Source: Topomyia yanbarensis
Lineage: Eukaryota; Arthropoda; Insecta; Diptera; Culicidae
NCBI RefSeq assembly: GCF_030247195.1
Contig: NC_080672.1
Location: 309,039,115-309,103,114, forward strand
Length of the DNA: 64,000 nt
Reading direction: 5' to 3'
Below the pieces are notes generated by a model. That model searched no databases. It was not told the DNA's origin and saw only the letters and a program-made list of their open reading frames with translations. Both the position numbers and the translations under genes were made by a program. Shown piece after piece: positions 34,640-45,660 of this stretch. Position 1 is the first letter of the stretch. Each line of letters opens with the position of its first letter.

Positions 34640-35091
34640 TATTGAACCAAACCTTCTTGGTTATCAAGTTATTTCATTTGTAGTCGGCTATCGAAGCCAT
34701 TTAAACTTATTTGAGCTGATCTGAAGAATGAAAACAGAAAACCGTGACCGAACTAATATCTGAAACTAAATCTTTATAGCACAAGATCATCTTTTAAAAA
34801 TTGTAAAAAACTTTTCGATTGTGTGTGGTAAAAAGCCCGGACCGGTGAAGAAAAATCAAATTTTAGACAATAAAATTACATTTCATGTGTAGACCAAGCT
34901 TTCTAGTTTTATTTTTCCATAATTTTAACTTTCCTAAAGTACGTATACAAATGTAGCGAATGCAGTGGTCTTAATCATATATCTGTGCTTTCCATCGATC
35001 CGCGTAAATTTGTTGCTAAGAAAGTTTTCGTCTTTGCGCAATGAAAGCACAGATTGCTATCATGCAGGTTACGCATGCATCCGTTAACAAA
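34640..35091. other. intronic sequence with no recognised feature
   Basis: AT-rich sequence between two mobile elements; nothing recognised. Confidence 0.4.
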
Positions 35092-35338
35092 CAGGGATGC
35101 AACATTGAAATCTGTGTTTCGGTCAAAAATATCACTTTACCATCTGTGATAACTGAAACAGGAAAAAAAATCTGTGACAAATTTCCGAAAAATCTGCAAA
35201 AAATTAAATTTTTTCCAAAAATCTATCACATTTTCATCAAAATGCTAAAAATCTACCATCTGTGAAAAAGAAACTGTGATCATAAATTATGAAAAAATCT
35301 CTGACAATACAGAAAAATCTGTGAATATAGTAACCCTG
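35092..35338. mobile_element. small MITE with CAGGG(A/T)T ends
   Basis: The left end CAGGGATGCAACATTGAAAT and the complemented right end CAGGGTTACTATATTCACAG form a diverged inverted repeat. AACAAA stands just outside both ends, perhaps a worn target duplication. The interior repeats AAATCTGTGA many times, as in common insect MITEs. No coding capacity. Confidence 0.65.
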
Positions 35339-35339
35339 C

Positions 35340-35944
35340 CAACAAATTAGATATAACATTGAACCCAAGCAAACAAAGCAAAATGAGTCAATGCTGATGA
35401 TGATGGGTAGAGAGAAAGAGACAACTAGTACCACGACACTATGTTAACCGTGTTTGCAAATGGAGCTCGAATGTACGAGCGATTTTGTGTAGGAATAACT
35501 GTGTTCGAGATTGTACATAAAAGTGTGCTGGAAACGAGCACAACACAAAAGAAAGCATAGCACTGGAAAGCGCACCTCCACAAGCAGTGTAACGGACTTT
35601 TCACTCAGCTACACTGGCTGTAAAAACACACAGCGCTGTGATCTGCTCCGCCTTCCGTGATACAGGCAACTGAAGTTGTCCGGCCAAATCCGTTCTTTAA
35701 ATAGTCGATGATGACGTCATTCATAGAAGCGTTGCGCGCTAGGTACACAAATCTGTGGTACTGCGCTTGGGAAGCGCTATCTTCTGTGCGCGATATTTTG
35801 ACAAGGTTGTATATTATTTAAATTTTTAATGCCATGATATCAAAAATCTGTACCACTTTTCGTTACATACCATTTTTGTAGAATTTTCAAAGTGCACCCC
35901 CATATCGGAAACAAAGACGTAATCCTACGTCAAAAACCGAGAGA
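35340..35944. other. intronic sequence with no recognised feature
   Basis: Mixed composition; a GC-richer patch at 35560-35800. No domain-bearing frame. Confidence 0.4.
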
Positions 35945-36420
35945 GCCCTGATTACACATGTCAAACGGAATCCGAACACTTTGCCAAAAAACTTGATTTT
36001 TTACAAAGTTTTGTCCAGAGGCCCAAGAAACGATCCATATTGATCCAATGGTGATGATAACTATAACAGAGATTTGGCGGTGGAGGACCGTTTCGAAGTG
36101 AAGAAGCTTTCAAATTTCGCTTAGAAGTACCTGATTTGGCAGGCCATATGTGCTTGTGACAGACGTAGTGAACTATTCGTGCCCAAAGGCACCGCAAAGG
36201 GTGAGATTCACAAAACTGAGTGCCTCCAAAGCGGCTTTTGCCGCTTCAAACCCGTGTAGAACTGGTATGAAGCTAATTTTGTACTATTTGTGCCAAATGG
36301 CATAACCTACCAAACTGTCGGAAACTTCGTACGATGGAAACCTATTGGGCCGTGCTGAAATGCAAACTTTGAAAGACCAAAGGAGAAAGGAAGGGCGAAA
36401 AGGAAATGACATGGAAGTGA
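35945..36420 (+). pseudogene. mariner/Tc1-type transposase, C-terminal catalytic fragment
   Basis: Across stops and one frameshift the plus strand reads ALITHVKRNPNTL, KYLIWQAICACDRRSELFVP, KGEIHKTECLQ, NWYEANFVLFVPN and, in the next frame, METYWAVLKCKL. These correspond to the LxWQAICS..G, Y.KECL, WYE.N...VPK and RPIEKYWA..K boxes of mosquito mariner-like transposases. The segment with the second catalytic Asp (WPDLASCHY) is lost. Inactive relic. Confidence 0.75.
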
Positions 36421-36423
36421 AAA

Positions 36424-36545
36424 AACCTGTTTTAATCCACCTAATGGTGCAATTGTGCCTTTATCATTTTCCAAAAAAAAACGATTCCATGGCTGATGGT
36501 TATGTTCAATATAATGGAGGAAATGTATGCATACATACAATGGAT
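36424..36545 (+). repeat. mosquito interspersed repeat, 5' fragment
   Basis: AACCTGTTTTAATCCACC then GGTGCAATTGTGCCTTTA match the 5' ends at 37634 and 41083. It breaks off after GTTCAATATAATGGAGG. The sequence from 36546 to 36842 is unrecognised. Confidence 0.65.
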
Positions 36546-36858
36546 CGACAGCCACGAACTTGAGATGCTATGTGTCGACGCTGAAACACTTGCAATCAGA
36601 GTCGGACCCAGGTGGAGGGACCGTGAGATCCGGACCCCGCCGAAAACTTTCAACTTGTTAAGAAATTCTGAGTTAGTGTCAATTTTGAAGTAGTTTCAAA
36701 CTCAAAATCAAGCCAAATTTTTCACTAATTTGTAATAAAAGCAGTTATTGCATATTACGTAATGTGTTCATTTCAAAATAGAAGTTTTAAGAACAATAGA
36801 AAATTTTATTCTGGATCCGCCCCAGCATGAAACAAAAATATATAATATTTAATTAGCT

Positions 36859-37210
36859 TAATCAGCATTAACTCAATGTCGACTTACGGCTAACTTATTT
36901 CATAATGCGTATGTGTATGTGAAGGGGATGAATAATCCACAACCGAACCACCCACCAGCCTATCTTGGTATTCCTACTGGCTGAAGGTGATTGGGATGAG
37001 AGAGGAGTGGGTCTGAAGAGAAGAATATGGTGGTTAATCAGCATTAACTCAATGTCGACTTACGGCTTACTTATTTCATAATGCGTATGTGTATGTGAAG
37101 GGGATGAATAATCCACAACCGAACCACCCACCAGCCTATCTTGGTATTCCTACTGGCTGAAGGTGATTGGGATGAGAGAGGAGTGGGTCTGAAGAGAAGA
37201 ATATGGTGGT
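36859..37210 (+). repeat. 176-bp tandem duplication
   Basis: 36859-37034 is repeated at 37035-37210 with one difference noticed (GGCTAACTT against GGCTTACTT). The unit begins TAATCAGCATTAACTCAATG and ends AGAATATGGTGGT. A related module starts at about 38500 and 43120 inside the repeat arrays (AATTAGCTTAATAAGCATGA). The near-identity points to a very recent event. Confidence 0.95.
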
Positions 37211-37319
37211 CGTTTGAGGGGGATCTATTGGATAGCTTAGATGGGAAGGGTCTCGTGGAATATAGGGTGAGAGGGGGGCAACCCCTCACCGCATACCCCT
37301 AGCTACGCCCCTGTTAAAA

Positions 37320-39676
37320 TACAGAACACTTATATTAGTCAAAATCATCCGCGATTAGGTTAGTTATTTTCAGAGTGATTGCATAGCCTTTCTATATAAG
37401 AAAGGCAAAAATGTGCCAAAGTCCAAAAAAATCAAATTCTGTTAATAAAAATTTTAATTTTAAAGACATTTGGCATCATAAATACAAATTTGATTTTGAA
37501 ATTTTCCTTTACTCCCCCCTTTGAGCATTTTCAGTTCCTGCTTCTAGGGAATCAAAAACCGTCGTAGGTGGCCAATGTGGTCAAAGCGACTTTGGTTAGC
37601 CGACGTATCGCAGTGGGACCAAACTTAAAAACCTGTTTTAATCCACCTAGAGGTGCAATTGTGCCTTTTTCATTTCTCCAAACTATGATTTAATAGCTGG
37701 TTCGTACAATATAACATTATGGAAATGTCTTTCATTCTTATTACACTTGGTAAGTATATATAAGAGCACCTTTCTGCATTCATCGCGGTATTGGTTTGAA
37801 TCGGAGTTTTCTATATTGTTGGTGACCTAGATCTACAAATTCAACAGTTGTGTTTACATTTGGGAAAAAAGTCACCTTTTTACATTCATCGCAGAATTCG
37901 TTAGAATCGGGATTTGCTGCGTGATCGTACGTATCACCCTGTAATTCAGGAACCAGAACTCGGATCCACACAAAATTAAACAGCAGCTGATGGACCTTTC
38001 ATTTAAAATCAAGTTTGCCAAATCGGTTCAGAAAATTCCGAGAAACCGATGTGGACAAATCAACAATTTTTGTTTTGTAACCATACTCTTCAACTCGTAA
38101 TCCGGAACAAGATGTCGGTTGAAAATGAAATTCAATAGCAACCTATGGGAATATTATACCTTTCATTTGAATCTTAGTTTGTAAAAATCGGTTCAGCCAT
38201 CTCCGAGAAACCGTTGTGGACATTTTGTTAACAAATCCGCACATACACACACATACATACATACATACATACATACATACATACATACATACATACATAC
38301 ATACATACATACATACATACATACATACATACATACATACATACATACATACATACATACATACATACATACACACAGATATTTTGCGATCTCGGCGAAC
38401 TGAGTCGAATGTTATATGAGACTCGGCACTCCGAGCGTCGGTTAAGTCGGTTTTTGGAGCAATTGCATAACCTTTCTATATAAGAAAGGCAAAAGAATAA
38501 TATTTAATTAGCTTAATAAGCATGAGTTCAATGTTATCTTCATGTGATTATATTTTGAAAAGGTTGGTGGAATGGGTTTGAAAGTGGACGGAATGGGGGG
38601 TTAGTAGAGTGGGAGTGGAGGATGCGTCAGAAATCCTTCATCTTATTTCGGTATACGGGGTGGATGAAGGAAATGCGGGCGTGAGGGTGGTCCAAGAGGA
38701 GGGGAGTGATGAAGGAGGGAGGTGTAAGGGCAAGGCGGAGGGTGGGGGGGAGGTGCGGCGACGCAATACTCAACTGCATATTTTGCCTTCCATTTGAGAC
38801 TTGGTTTGAGAAAATCGGTTCAGTCATCACCGATGAACCGATGTGACTTTAATTGTGGAATATTCCCGGAATTCCGGACTTCCGGAATCGTCGATAGTGG
38901 ACAATATCAGTGGCTATCAGTGATCTAGATCTGCGATTAGAAGTAATTTGGTGACCATTTCAATAGTTTTTTGCCTCTGAGGTATTACGATTGTACCGAT
39001 TTTTATGGGAAATTCCAGTGTATCCTTACTAACACCCCTGTAACTCCGGAAGTAAGAGTCAGAACCGAATGAAATTCAGCAGCAGTTAATGGCATTACTG
39101 TATCTTTCATTTGAAATCAAGTTTGTAAAAATCGGTAGAGAATTCGTTGTGGAATGGGTGTGCTATTAGCTTAGGAACTTGGCGGGTTCCCCGGGGGCGT
39201 CATGAACCATCATAGGTGGCCAATGTGGTCAAAGCTGCTTTGATTGACCATTAGTGATCCAGACCCGCAAACTTGAGTAATGTTACATCAATTTTAATAT
39301 GTTTTACATCATTTGAACATCATGGTGGTACCAGTTTATATGGGAATTTGCTGTGTGACCGCACTCTTCAACCCGTAACTCCGGAACCGGAAGTCGGATC
39401 AACTAAAAATTCAATAGCAGCTTATGGGAGCGTTATACCTTTCAGATGAAACTAAGTTTGCAAAAATCGGTTCAGCCATCTCTGAGAAAATTGTGTGAGT
39501 TTAAATGACACACACACATACACACACACATACACACACATACATACACACACAGACATTTGCCGATCTCGACGAACTGAATCGAATGGTGTATGACACT
39601 CGGCCCTCCGGGCCTCGGTTAAAAAGTCGATTTTTACAGTGATTGCATAGCCTTTCTTTATATGAGAAAGGCAAAA
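37320..39676 (+). repeat. mosquito interspersed repeat array 1
   Basis: This consists of diverged monomers of about 300 bp. Each carries CCGTCGTAGGTGGCCAATGT, GTGATCGCAC, AACTCCGGAACCGGAAGTC, TTTCATTTGAGAC and AAATCGGTTCAGCCATCTC in that order. Terminal hairpin segments CCTTTCTATATAAGAAAGG followed by CAAAA end at 37409, 38494 and 39676. A CATA microsatellite (about 38250-38372) and a CA microsatellite (about 39510-39557) stand just before the ATCTCGACGAACTGAATCGA motif. Its last 1.8 kb is duplicated at 42498-44325. Family name not known to me; no coding sequence. Confidence 0.85.
38250..38372 (+). repeat. (CATA)n microsatellite
   Basis: About 30 uninterrupted ACAT tetramers within the interspersed repeat; the same site in the duplicate (about 42885-42962) has about 19. 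Confidence 0.97.
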
Positions 39677-40764
39677 AGTGGGACAAAACTTATTTGTAGT
39701 CTAAGATTTTTTTAGAGGCTAGATGTCTTTGGCCAAATTGTATTACATTGTGTTATGAATAACTTTGTCGAAGACACAGCAGACATCAGACCTAATTTTG
39801 GGGGCAAAATTGTTGTATTTGTAAATATGATCTCAAAATCTATTTCTTTTAGCTTTAACATGTTAAAACTTTAATGGATTAATTTCATATGTTTCAAATC
39901 ATTAGAATACAATATTTTGTGGAAAGAATCAATATTGTAAAACCAATGTTTTGACTTCTAAAACAATTGTTCGTGGACCAACATGTTAAATATTCTGTTT
40001 TCAAGGGCACTTTTCGGCCGCCAAACTTTGGATATTCCGATCCCTTATTATTCTAATAATAGATTAAATGTTATATTGGAATATAGTGAGACTCATTGTT
40101 TGTATGACCATTTATAAACAACGCTTTATTACATAAAATGTGTTTTTTACATATTTAATTTATATACAGTATAAACTATTAACAAAAAGTTATATTTTAC
40201 AAGTAACTACAATAATATATTGAACTTATTGAGTTGATCAATTACTAATACAATATTAGAATGTTTAAAAAAGACTGATTTTGAAATTAAGCTGCTGAAA
40301 AAACAACGATTTCGGCTAAACAATAAATCTACACTATGTATACGGTATTTTCAACAAAATTGTTCGAATTTCTTTATTTTACAACTTTGTTGAAGATCTC
40401 AACCATCTAAAAAAATGAAATTATAGATTTGTATAGTGAATATGTTTTTCAAGGACACCTGGGTTCTAAAAGGCTATCTAAGGTCTCAGGTATTGTTCCA
40501 CTTTTATGAATTTATTAATCAAACCTTAACAACAACGAACAAAACATGTATTTACTTTTTTTGGTAGTTAGGATGAGGTCTTCAGCAAAGTTATTGAATA
40601 CTGTATATTGAATAGTTTTAATGAAAATACCGTATACATACTGTAGATTTATTTTTTAGCCGAAATCGTTATTCTTTGGCAGTTTAACCTCATAATTAGT
40701 ATTTTTGTAACTTTCCATATTGCAACCATAATTAATTAATTCAATATATTCTACACACTTGTAG

Positions 40765-40835
40765 GTGCGCGTGAAACATATTTTTGTTAATAGCTTATAC
40801 TATAAGCTATTAACAAAAATATGTTTCACGCGCAC
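40765..40835. repeat. 71-nt perfect palindrome (35-bp arms, 1-nt centre)
   Basis: The left arm starts GTGCGCGTGAAACATATTT and ends AGCTTATA; after a single C the exact reverse complement follows. The equivalent position in the other arm of the fold-back (about 40150-40230, inverted) has only one side of it, in a form resembling CTATTAACAAAAAGTTATATT. Confidence 0.97.
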
Positions 40836-41082
40836 TGTATAAAAATTAAAAATAAAGCAAACACATTTCATGTTATATGGTTTTACAGTATTGATTCCTG
40901 CAACAAAAGGATGTATTTCAGTGATACATATAAGTTTGTAGAACATATTAAATTATTAAATCATGGACCTAAAATGTAAAAGTAAAACAAACTGATATTT
41001 ATGTCATATTTAGAAGAAAAAAAAACGATAATTTCGTGCAAAAATTAGGTCTGATGTCTGTGATATCTTCGACAAAATTATT

Positions 41083-44000
41083 AAAAAACCTATTTTAATC
41101 CAGCTAGCGGTGCAATTGTGCCTTTCTCAATCATGAACACGTGAATGTTTGCGTTGTTTATATTCATTAAAAGCTTTCAAATGAATATATTACATTTTAT
41201 TATTATACATGACATGACAAATATACAAGAAAAAATCACTATTCGAGTTCTAAAATTTTGTAAAAGAAAAAACAGCTACATTAATATTAAATTGAAAAAA
41301 GGTGCGAAATCGGCAGTCCCAAAAAGTCGATTTTCATAAAAAAAAATTTTTCGAGATAACATAAAATCTCGACGTTTCATGCATTTTAAAGATGTTTGGC
41401 ATCAAAAACGAATTTGATTTCTGAAATTTCATGGGGTCCCCCCTTTGAAAAAAAATTTAGTTCCGGCTTATATGGGAATTTCATATGTGACCGGATGGAT
41501 TAGTCTATATTTCCGGACGCATCCAAGCGATCCGTACGAAATTTTATAGACATCTGTGGGGATACTATAGCTATCATTTGGGATAGTGTTTGTGAAAATC
41601 GGCCCAACCATTTCCGGGAAACTGATGTGAGTACGTCAATTTTGAAAGATGGCCGCTTTTCCCGGGCACTTCCGGAATCGTCTATGGTGGTCAATGTAGT
41701 CAACGAAAGTTTGGTTGGCCGTCGATGACCTAGAACAGCAAATTTAAGTTGTTTGAGAGACATTTTAGCGAAATTTTTACCTTTTTTGCTTTCATCGGAG
41801 TATCGGTTTGAATCGCAATTTGCTATGTGATCGCACGCCACAACCTGTAACTCCGGAACCGGAAGTCAGATTGGGATGAAATTAAATAACCATTTACGAA
41901 GGCGCAACACCTTTCATTTGAGACTAAGTTTGGTTGAATCGGTCTAGCCATCTCCGGGAAACCGATGTGACTGTTATTCTGAATTTGGATACTTCCGCCG
42001 GGGCTTCCAGAACCGATGATGGTGGCCAATGGGGCCAAAAAGACTTTGAATGGATGTTAGTGACCTAATACTACAAATCGAAGCAGTTGTGGTCATATTT
42101 TGGAAAAATTTTCACCTTTATACATTCATTGCAGAATTTATTAAAATCGACATTTTCTGCGTGATCGTGCTCACCACCCTGTAATTCCGGAACCGGAAGT
42201 CGGATCCATCAGAAATTCAATTGCAGCCTATGGGAACGTTGTATCTTTCATTTGAGACTAAGTTTGTCAAAATCGGTTCAGCCAGCTCTGAGAAAAATGA
42301 GTGACATTTTTGGTCACATACACACACACAGACGCACATACACACACATACATACATACACACATACATACACACGCTCAGACATTTGCCGAACTCGACG
42401 AACTGAATCGAATGGTATATGCCACTCGGCCCTCCGGGCCTCCGTTAAAAAGTCGGTTTTCAGAGCAATTGCAATACCTTTCTATTGAGAAAGGCAAAAA
42501 TTTTACCTTTTTACATTCATCGCAGAATTCGTTAGAATCGAGATTTGCTGCGTGATCGTACGTATCTCCCTGTAATTCAGGAACCAGAACTCGGATCCAC
42601 ACAAAATTCAACAGCAGCTGATGGACCTTCCATTTAAAATCAAGTTTGTCAAAATCGGTTCAGAAAATTCCGAGAAACCGATGTGGACAAATCAACAAAT
42701 TTTGTTTTGTAACCATACTCTTCAACTCGTAATCCGGAACAAGATGTCGGTTGAAAATGAAATTCAATAGCAACCTATGAGAATAGTATACCTTTCATTT
42801 GAATCTTAGTTTCTAAAAATCGGTTCAACCATCTCCGAGAAACCGATGTGGACATTTTGTTAACAAATCCGCACATACACGCACATACATACATACATAC
42901 ATACATACATACATACATACATACATACATACATACATACATACATACATACATACATACATGCACACATACATACGCACATACATACACACAGATATTT
43001 TGCGATCTCGGCGAACTGAGTCGAATGTTATATGAGACTTGGCCCTCCGGGCTTCGGTTAGGAAGGTGGTTTTTGGAGCAATTGCATAACCTTTCTATGT
43101 GAGAAAGGCAAAAGAATAGTATTTAATTACCTTAATCAGCATGAGTTCAATGTTATCTTCATGTAATTATATTTTGAAATGTTGGTGGAATGGGTTTGAA
43201 AGTGGAGGGAATGGGGGGTTAGTAGAGTGAGAGTGGAGGATGCGTCAGAAATCCTTCATCTTATTTCGGTATACGGGGCGGATGAAGGAAATGCGGGCGT
43301 GAGGGTGGTCCAAGGGGAGGGGAGTGATGAAGGAGGGAGGTGTAAGGGCAAGGCGGGGGTAGGAGGGGCGGCGACGTAATACTCAGCTGCATATTTTGCC
43401 TTCCATTTGAGACTTGGTTTGAGAAAATCGGTTCAGTCATCACCGAAGAACCGATGTGACTTTAATTGTGGGATATGCCCGGAATTCCGGACTTCCGGAA
43501 TCGTCGATAGTGGACAATATATTCAAAGAATGTTTGATTGGCAATCAGTGATCTAGATCTGCGATTAGAAGTAATTTGGTGACCATTTCAATAGTTTTTA
43601 GCTTCTGAGGTATTACGATTTTACCGATTTATATGGGAAATTCCAGTGTATCCTTACTAACACCCCTGTAACTCCGGAAGCAAGAGTCAGAACAGAATGA
43701 AATTCAGCAGCAGTCAATGGCATTACTGTATCTTTCATTTGAAATCAAGTTTGTAAAAATCGGTAGAGAATTCGTTGGATTTTTACAAACTTGATTTCAA
43801 ATGAATTCGTAGCTTAGGAACTTGGCGGGTTCCCCGGGGGCGTCATGAACCGTCATAGGTGGCCAATGTGGTCAAAGCTGCTTTGATTGATCATTAGTGA
43901 TCCAGACCCGCAAACTAGAGTAATGTTACATCAATTTTAATATGTTTTACATCATTTGAACATCATGGTGGTACCAGTTTATATGGGAATTTGCTGTGTG

Positions 44001-44325
44001 ACCGCACTCTTCAACCCGTAACTCCGGAACCGGAAGTCGGATCAACTAAAAATTCAATAGCAGCTTATGGGAGCGTTATACCTTTCAGATGAAACTAAGT
44101 TTGCGAAAATCGGTTCAGCCATCTCTGAGAAAATTATGTGAGTTTAAATGACACACACATACACACACACACATACACACACACACATACATACACACAC
44201 ACAGACATTTGCCGATCTCGACGAACTGAATCGAATGGTGTATGACACTCGGCCCTCCGGGCCTCGGTTAAAAAGTCGATTTTTACAGTGATTGCATAGC
44301 CTTTCTTTATATGAGAAAGGCAAAA
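41083..44325 (+). repeat. mosquito interspersed repeat array 2 (3.24-kb insertion)
   Basis: The 5' end AAAAAACCTATTTTAATCC and 3' end GAGAAAGGCAAAA are exact, because the flanking fold-back arm can be compared with its intact partner. Inside are several diverged monomers with the same landmarks as array 1, terminal hairpins at about 42500, 43113 and 44325, CA/CATA microsatellites, and a 1.8-kb part duplicated from array 1. No target-site duplication is obvious at the junction TTATT/CATAA. No protein is encoded. Confidence 0.85.
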
Positions 44326-44400
44326 CATAATATTCTATAACTTTGCTGAAGACATCAACCCTCTAGAAATGTTCTTGGATTTTTTCTTTGTTCGGGCACT

Positions 44401-44543
44401 CTACTTTAGCCCAGCCAAAAAATTATTTATTTACAAAGTTGCAGCACAATTTTATGAACATATCCTACGATGAAATGCAGGCTCTAAAACGACATCTAAG
44501 GCATCAAATAGGTTTTATCCCACTCAAAAGAATACATACACTG
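44401..44543. other. short unrecognised spacer
   Basis: Lies between the fold-back end and the next MITE-like block; nothing recognised. Confidence 0.4.
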
Positions 44544-45274
44544 ATAAAATTAAATCGTAAATATAATGAAATTGATTATGCAATGCACGAGTTCATTCGT
44601 CGTTTTCGGCAATGAAGTATTTTCGTGCATTATAAATAGTACGTTTCGTTCATTTCATGAACAAGAATGGCCGCTTGATGAACGAAAGCTTTCGTAAATT
44701 TTACATATTTAGTGTACACTGCACGAAATGTTTTGTTTATTTTAATAAACGTTTGTGTATATTAAGAACGATTTCGTTGGTCGCACCAATTCATTTCGTT
44801 CATCTTAGAGAAGTTTTCGTATTTAATAGCATATTATTTTTATTCCGGAAGCGAAAAACTCAAACTTATTCATACAAAACCAACGACCAGTTCGCGAATG
44901 CTCAACTGAATCCGTACTTCTCCGGACTCTGGTTCAACTGGAAGCAAAACAGGTTCAGGAATTCTTCTTAAAACCGTCGGACACGAATACTGTTACTAAA
45001 TAGTCAGGCCGTGACCGTAGTGATGATCAACAATTATCTGACGTATAACTACAAGGACTCCCAATTCTACCTCTATTGAAGCTTTTGACGTTGACGGTTT
45101 GATTAATGGTGCTCGTAAATATTACAAAGACTTTCGTATATAGCAGCAAATAATTCGTTTGCCTAATGAAGCCGTTTCGTAATAAGAACTACGAATGATT
45201 CATCATATGTACGAAAAATTTATAACAGTTGATGTTGCTTCGTAAGAAGTTTTTGTACAAAACTTTGCGCAGTG
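44544..45274. mobile_element. MITE-like block rich in TTCGTA words
   Basis: The left end ACACTGATAAAATTAAATCG and complemented right end ACACTGCGCAAAGTTTTG share only the first bases. The interior repeats TTCGTAA, TCGTTCAT and ACGAAA in both orientations, like the element at 5572-7512. It abuts and probably truncates the ORF1 relic to its right. Weak evidence for exact ends. Confidence 0.35.
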
Positions 45275-45660
45275 TGTCTCCTTGCTACAGAGCTGACACG
45301 AACGGGTCTGTCCTTCATGTGTGCACATCGTGATTTGAAAGTTGGTAACGCCTTCTATTTCGCATTGAAAGTTCAGGAAAGAAGGAAGAAGGCTTCGTCA
45401 TTCGCATCCTTACGACACGAACAACGTTGGATTTTCCAGGGGACAAAATTTCTCCAGGTGTCCAAGTTAACGGATTCCACCGCTCCGCGTATTACGACAT
45501 GATAGTTGTAATGACCTAATTCCTAGTGCGCAAAAATGGGTCGTGCAGACGCACGTCTATCTTATCATCGCCTATATAAACGGGTATCTTTGTTCTCACA
45601 TAGTCATGCTGAACAACGTGTTGTAAGTTTCCGCCATGGCTAAGGTTTCAAACGTTAACC
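45275..45660 (-). pseudogene. non-LTR retrotransposon ORF1 fragment (CCHC knuckle), degraded
   Basis: The minus strand translates, with frameshifts, to VRTKIPVYIGDDKIDVRLHD, AVESVNLDTWRNFVP and MCTHEGQTRSCQLCSKETHC. These line up with VGIKIPVYIEKDYVDVKLHD, EVESVTRDTWRNFLP and LCTHEGQTPTCKYCNQTAHH of the intact ORF1 at 58518-59357. It is therefore a second, older copy of that family in the opposite orientation, cut at 45275. Confidence 0.8.

Larger units (their letters stand above)
39677..44400. mobile_element. fold-back element, split by repeat array 2
   Basis: The left arm (39677 to about 40420) and right arm (about 40560-41082, continuing at 44326-44400) are inverted copies. Matched words include GACATCAGACCTAATTTT, GAATCAATATTGTAAAACCA, CGATTTCGGCTAAA, AATAAATCTACA, TATACGGTATTTTCA, and the outer AGAGG...GATGTCTT. 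When 41083-44325 is removed, CGACAAAATTATT joins CATAATATTC. The left arm has the corresponding uninterrupted sequence, so the interruption is an insertion. No transposase. Confidence 0.8.

Noticed and set aside
38143..38419. Cys-Met-Tyr-Val and His-Thr-Tyr-Ile repeat proteins
   Set aside because: Translation of the CATA microsatellite.
41083..44325. Helitron classification of the interspersed repeat
   Set aside because: Lack of target duplication and a 3' hairpin fit, but the ends are not TC and CTRR and no Rep/helicase is present; left unclassified.
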